Positions 62,401 through 64,000 of a stretch of 64,000 nucleotides of DNA are shown here, piece after piece (the stretch's first letter is position 1; every line of letters starts with the position of its first letter). The DNA comes from Cerrena zonata (lineage: Eukaryota; Basidiomycota; Agaricomycetes; Polyporales; Cerrenaceae). The stretch covers positions 1 to 64,000 of the forward strand of contig JASBNA010000091.1 of the NCBI GenBank assembly GCA_038087015.1, given 5' to 3'. A model generated the notes under the pieces. The model was not told the DNA's origin, ran no database searches, and saw nothing but the letters and a program-made list of their open reading frames with translations. The translations under genes were made by a program, and so were the position numbers.

Positions 62401-63876
62401 TTAACCATTGGTGTTGAATTAGTTGCTAAACCTAAATTATTGGTTTTCTTAGATGAACCTACTTCAGGTTTGGATTCTCAAACTGCTTGGTCTATTTGTA
62501 AGTTGATTAGAAAATTGGCTGATCATGGACAAGCTATTTTATGTACTATTCATCAGCCTTCAGCCATTTTAATGAAAGAATTCGACAGATTGTTGTTCTT
62601 ACAGAAGGGCGGCCAAACAGTATATTTTGGTGATTTAGGTAAGGAATGTACTACTTTGATCAATTATTTTGAAAAATACGGTGCTGCAAAATGTCCTCCA
62701 CAAGCAAATCCAGCTGAATGGATGTTACAAGTTATTGGTGCTGCTCCAGGATCTCATGCTAGTCAAGACTACCATGAAGTGTGGAAAAATTCAAGTGAGC
62801 ATAAGGAAATAAATTACGAATTAGATCAAATGGAAGCCGAATTACCTAAAAGACCTCATGAAACAGCCGAGGAAGATGCTAGATCTTTCGCTGCTTCATA
62901 TTGGACTCAGTACTATTATGTTACTAAGAGGGTTTTCGAACAATATTGGAGATCACCTTCTTATACTTGGTCAAAAGTCACAATGTCGGTTTTCACAGGT
63001 CTTTTCAATGGATTCACATTTTTCAAAGCTGATCGTTCTCTTCAAGGGCTTCAGAATCAAATGTTTTCGGTTTTCATGTTTTTTGTTATCTTCACTACTT
63101 TGATTCAACAATATTTACCATATTTTGTTTCTCAAAGAGATCTATACGAAGTTAGGGAAAGACCTTCTAAAACATTTTCATGGGTCGCTTTCATCCTTTC
63201 TCAAATTACTGCTGAAATTCCTTGGAATGTTTTCTGCGGTACTTTAGCATTCTTTTGCTGGTACTATCCGTTAGGTCTTTATGTCAATTCGTTTCCAACA
63301 AATACGGTAAACGAAAGGGGTGCTCTTATGTGGATTGTCATTGTTCTTTTTTTCATTTATAGTTCAACTATGGGGCAACTATGTATATCTTTCAATGAGA
63401 TTGCAGATAATGCGGCTAATCTAGCCCTGTTGTTATTTACCATGTGCTTGACTTTCTGTGGTGTCTTAGCTAGTAGTAATGCTATGCCTAGGTTTTGGAT
63501 ATTCATGTACAGATGCAATCCATTTACATACTTAGTTTCTGTAATTTTATCTACTGGGTTGGCACACTCTTATGTTGAATGTTCTAAAAATGAATACTTA
63601 CATTTCAATCCACTGGGTGGTCAAACTTGTGGTGAATATATGAAGGCTTACATGCTGGTTGCAGGTGGATATTTAACTGATGAGTCTGCAACCAAAGATT
63701 GCAGTTTCTGTACTACCAAATATACAGATGTGTTTTTGAAAAGTGTTGCTGCAAATTATGATACCAGGGGCCGTGATATTGGTATATTCATTGCTTTTAT
63801 TTTTATTAACATTTTTCTAACAATATTTTTCTACTGGTGGGCAAGAGTGCCTAAAGGGACTCGTGAAAAGAAGTAG
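59434..63876 (+). CDS. Pleiotropic drug resistance ABC transporter, Cdr1/Pdr5 type (second)
   Basis: 1480-residue full-size PDR exporter, paralogue of the gene at 17448-21869. NBD1 Walker A GRPGAGCST at about 173-181 with VSGGERKRVS; NBD2 Walker A GASGAGKTT at about 876-884 with LNVEQRKRLTIG and LDEPTSGLDS. Two six-TM blocks follow each NBD. The C-terminus is ARVPKGTREKK. NBD2 DNA (about 61830-62600) differs from the paralogue at only a few bases, including synonymous sites, whereas the N-terminal leader and last TM regions differ clearly. A CTG at 63427-63429 lies at the Pdr5 Ser / Cdr1 Thr position. Regulated probably by the CGG cluster upstream and perhaps by the TAATG uORF. Confidence 0.96.
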   Translation: MIVKQPRLDSDKEILSSNEGDGDREYQGYTEEVSGEIKELARTFTHSSTNDLTRYSSNVTVAGSNPMNDINDPRLDPESSDFDSKYWIRNFNKYIANNAEYYKPTSLGVYYKGLRAYGDATDSTFQSNFGNIVYKYGSQLVNLLSKQDESKQFDILKPMDGLIRPGELTVVLGRPGAGCSTFLKTLANQTHGFKLDPNSKISYDGLTPHQIVNHYRGEVVYCAETESHFAHLSVGDTLEFAAKLRTPSNRPEGVDRETYARFMANVVMATYGLSHTRNTKVGNDFIRGVSGGERKRVSIAEVALSKALIQCWDNSTRGLDSATALEFIRALKTSANIEKTTPLIAIYQCSQDAYDLFDKAMVLYDGYQIFFGSATAAKDYFLKMGYVCPDRQTTADFLTSLTNPAERVVKPGFENKVPRTPKEFYDYWQDSPDRAQLLKDIDDYENHVKSQNKASALKEFHNSRQSKKARPASSFTVSYGLQIKYIMSRNIKRIKGDPSITIFSVIGNTIMGLIIASIFYNLKFDTGSFYYRTAAMYFAVLFNSFSCLLEIFTLYEARSIVEKHKTYALYHPSADALASIITELPAKIATCIAFNLVLYFMVNFKRTPSAFFIYLLINFTSTLSMSHMFRTLGASTKSLQTALLPASILLMALSMYTGFVIPTVKMHGWSKWIHYLNPMAYAFEALIANEFHNREFPCSDFVPSGQNYPTTGDYSVCSVIGAEAGNPRVNGDRYINTAFKYYNHHKWRNWGIVLVFAAFFLFLYLIICEYNKGAMQKGEILLFQRKALKKINKLNKLNGSEKVQDIETGEIEKLPAIENDDDEDSDALMENNLPESGNIFHWRKLTYQVKIKKEDRIILNEVDGWVKPGQVTALMGASGAGKTTLLNALSERLTSGVITSGTRMVNGRPLDSSFQRSIGYVQQQDLHLETSTVREALSFSAYLRQPQSVPKAEKDAYVDYIIHLLEMEKYSDAIVGVAGEGLNVEQRKRLTIGVELVAKPKLLVFLDEPTSGLDSQTAWSICKLIRKLADHGQAILCTIHQPSAILMKEFDRLLFLQKGGQTVYFGDLGKECTTLINYFEKYGAAKCPPQANPAEWMLQVIGAAPGSHASQDYHEVWKNSSEHKEINYELDQMEAELPKRPHETAEEDARSFAASYWTQYYYVTKRVFEQYWRSPSYTWSKVTMSVFTGLFNGFTFFKADRSLQGLQNQMFSVFMFFVIFTTLIQQYLPYFVSQRDLYEVRERPSKTFSWVAFILSQITAEIPWNVFCGTLAFFCWYYPLGLYVNSFPTNTVNERGALMWIVIVLFFIYSSTMGQLCISFNEIADNAANLALLLFTMCLTFCGVLASSNAMPRFWIFMYRCNPFTYLVSVILSTGLAHSYVECSKNEYLHFNPLGGQTCGEYMKAYMLVAGGYLTDESATKDCSFCTTKYTDVFLKSVAANYDTRGRDIGIFIAFIFINIFLTIFFYWWARVPKGTREKK

Positions 63877-64000
63877 TTTAGTATCTATATAATAAATTCA
63901 ATTTTTAATATATGCTTTATTAAAAAAAAACAGGTTATCTCTTTGATTTTAGACGTCACTGTATTACTTTGACTCAAAGACTGATTGCAGTCAAAATAAT

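Noticed and set aside
1..64000. tRNA genes, LTR elements and CRISPR-like arrays
   Set aside because: I found no GGTTCRA-type B box outside coding sequence, no paired LTRs and no spaced repeats; the arrays present are head-to-tail minisatellites. A tRNAscan and repeat search would be decisive.

Overview
The window looks like nuclear chromosomal DNA of a budding yeast from the CUG-Ser ("CTG") clade, near Candida, Lodderomyces and Debaryomyces. The genes are single-copy yeast orthologues: RPO41, TRS33, IWR1, WHI3, HSF1, ALA1, ERO1, DBP3, MAC1, ARG81, a LYS14-like factor, DAK and a PPZ-type phosphatase. The DNA is AT-rich and nearly intron-free. At least three in-frame CTG codons fall where relatives have Ser, Thr or Asn rather than Leu, so every Leu that comes from CTG in a standard translation should be read as Ser. 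I cannot name the species. I saw no tRNA, rRNA, CRISPR array or intact transposon.

Layout, left to right. 1-7 kb: a minisatellite, an amino-acid permease with one small intron, a SUR7-family eisosome protein and a protein kinase broken near its end. 7-17 kb: WHI3 and TRS33 diverge from a promoter region holding an odd GC-rich island with nested palindromes, followed by RPO41 and the convergent IWR1. 17-30 kb: a Cdr/Pdr5-type drug pump on the minus strand, a Pho80-like cyclin and an SNQ2-type drug pump interrupted by three single-base frame shifts. 30-37 kb: a PPZ-type phosphatase, ALA1 and a frame-broken MAC1. 37-49 kb: HSF1, an NCS1 permease, a LYS14-like factor, an unassigned FAD enzyme and dihydroxyacetone kinase. 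49-64 kb: a frame-broken ARG81, a repeat-rich GPI wall protein, ERO1, DBP3 and a second Cdr/Pdr5-type pump.

Two themes connect the genes. (1) Membrane export and stress: three full-size PDR-family ABC transporters lie within 46 kb. The two Cdr paralogues share near-identical NBD2 DNA, which points to gene conversion, and both promoters have clusters of CGG triplets typical of Zn2Cys6 activators. (2) Self-regulation: HSF1 has a perfect four-unit heat shock element and MAC1 has a copper-response element in their own promoters. ALA1 has two in-frame ATGs, one weak and one strong, that can explain dual mitochondrial and cytosolic targeting. The distal Cdr gene has an 8-codon upstream ORF whose stop overlaps the main start as TAATG.

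Four genes carry single-base frame breaks (SNQ2 x3, MAC1, ARG81, kinase). Five of these six breaks are +1 and the flanking frames are otherwise clean, so base-call errors, young pseudogenes and real frameshifting all remain open. Coordinates of short sites were counted by hand and could be off by a base.
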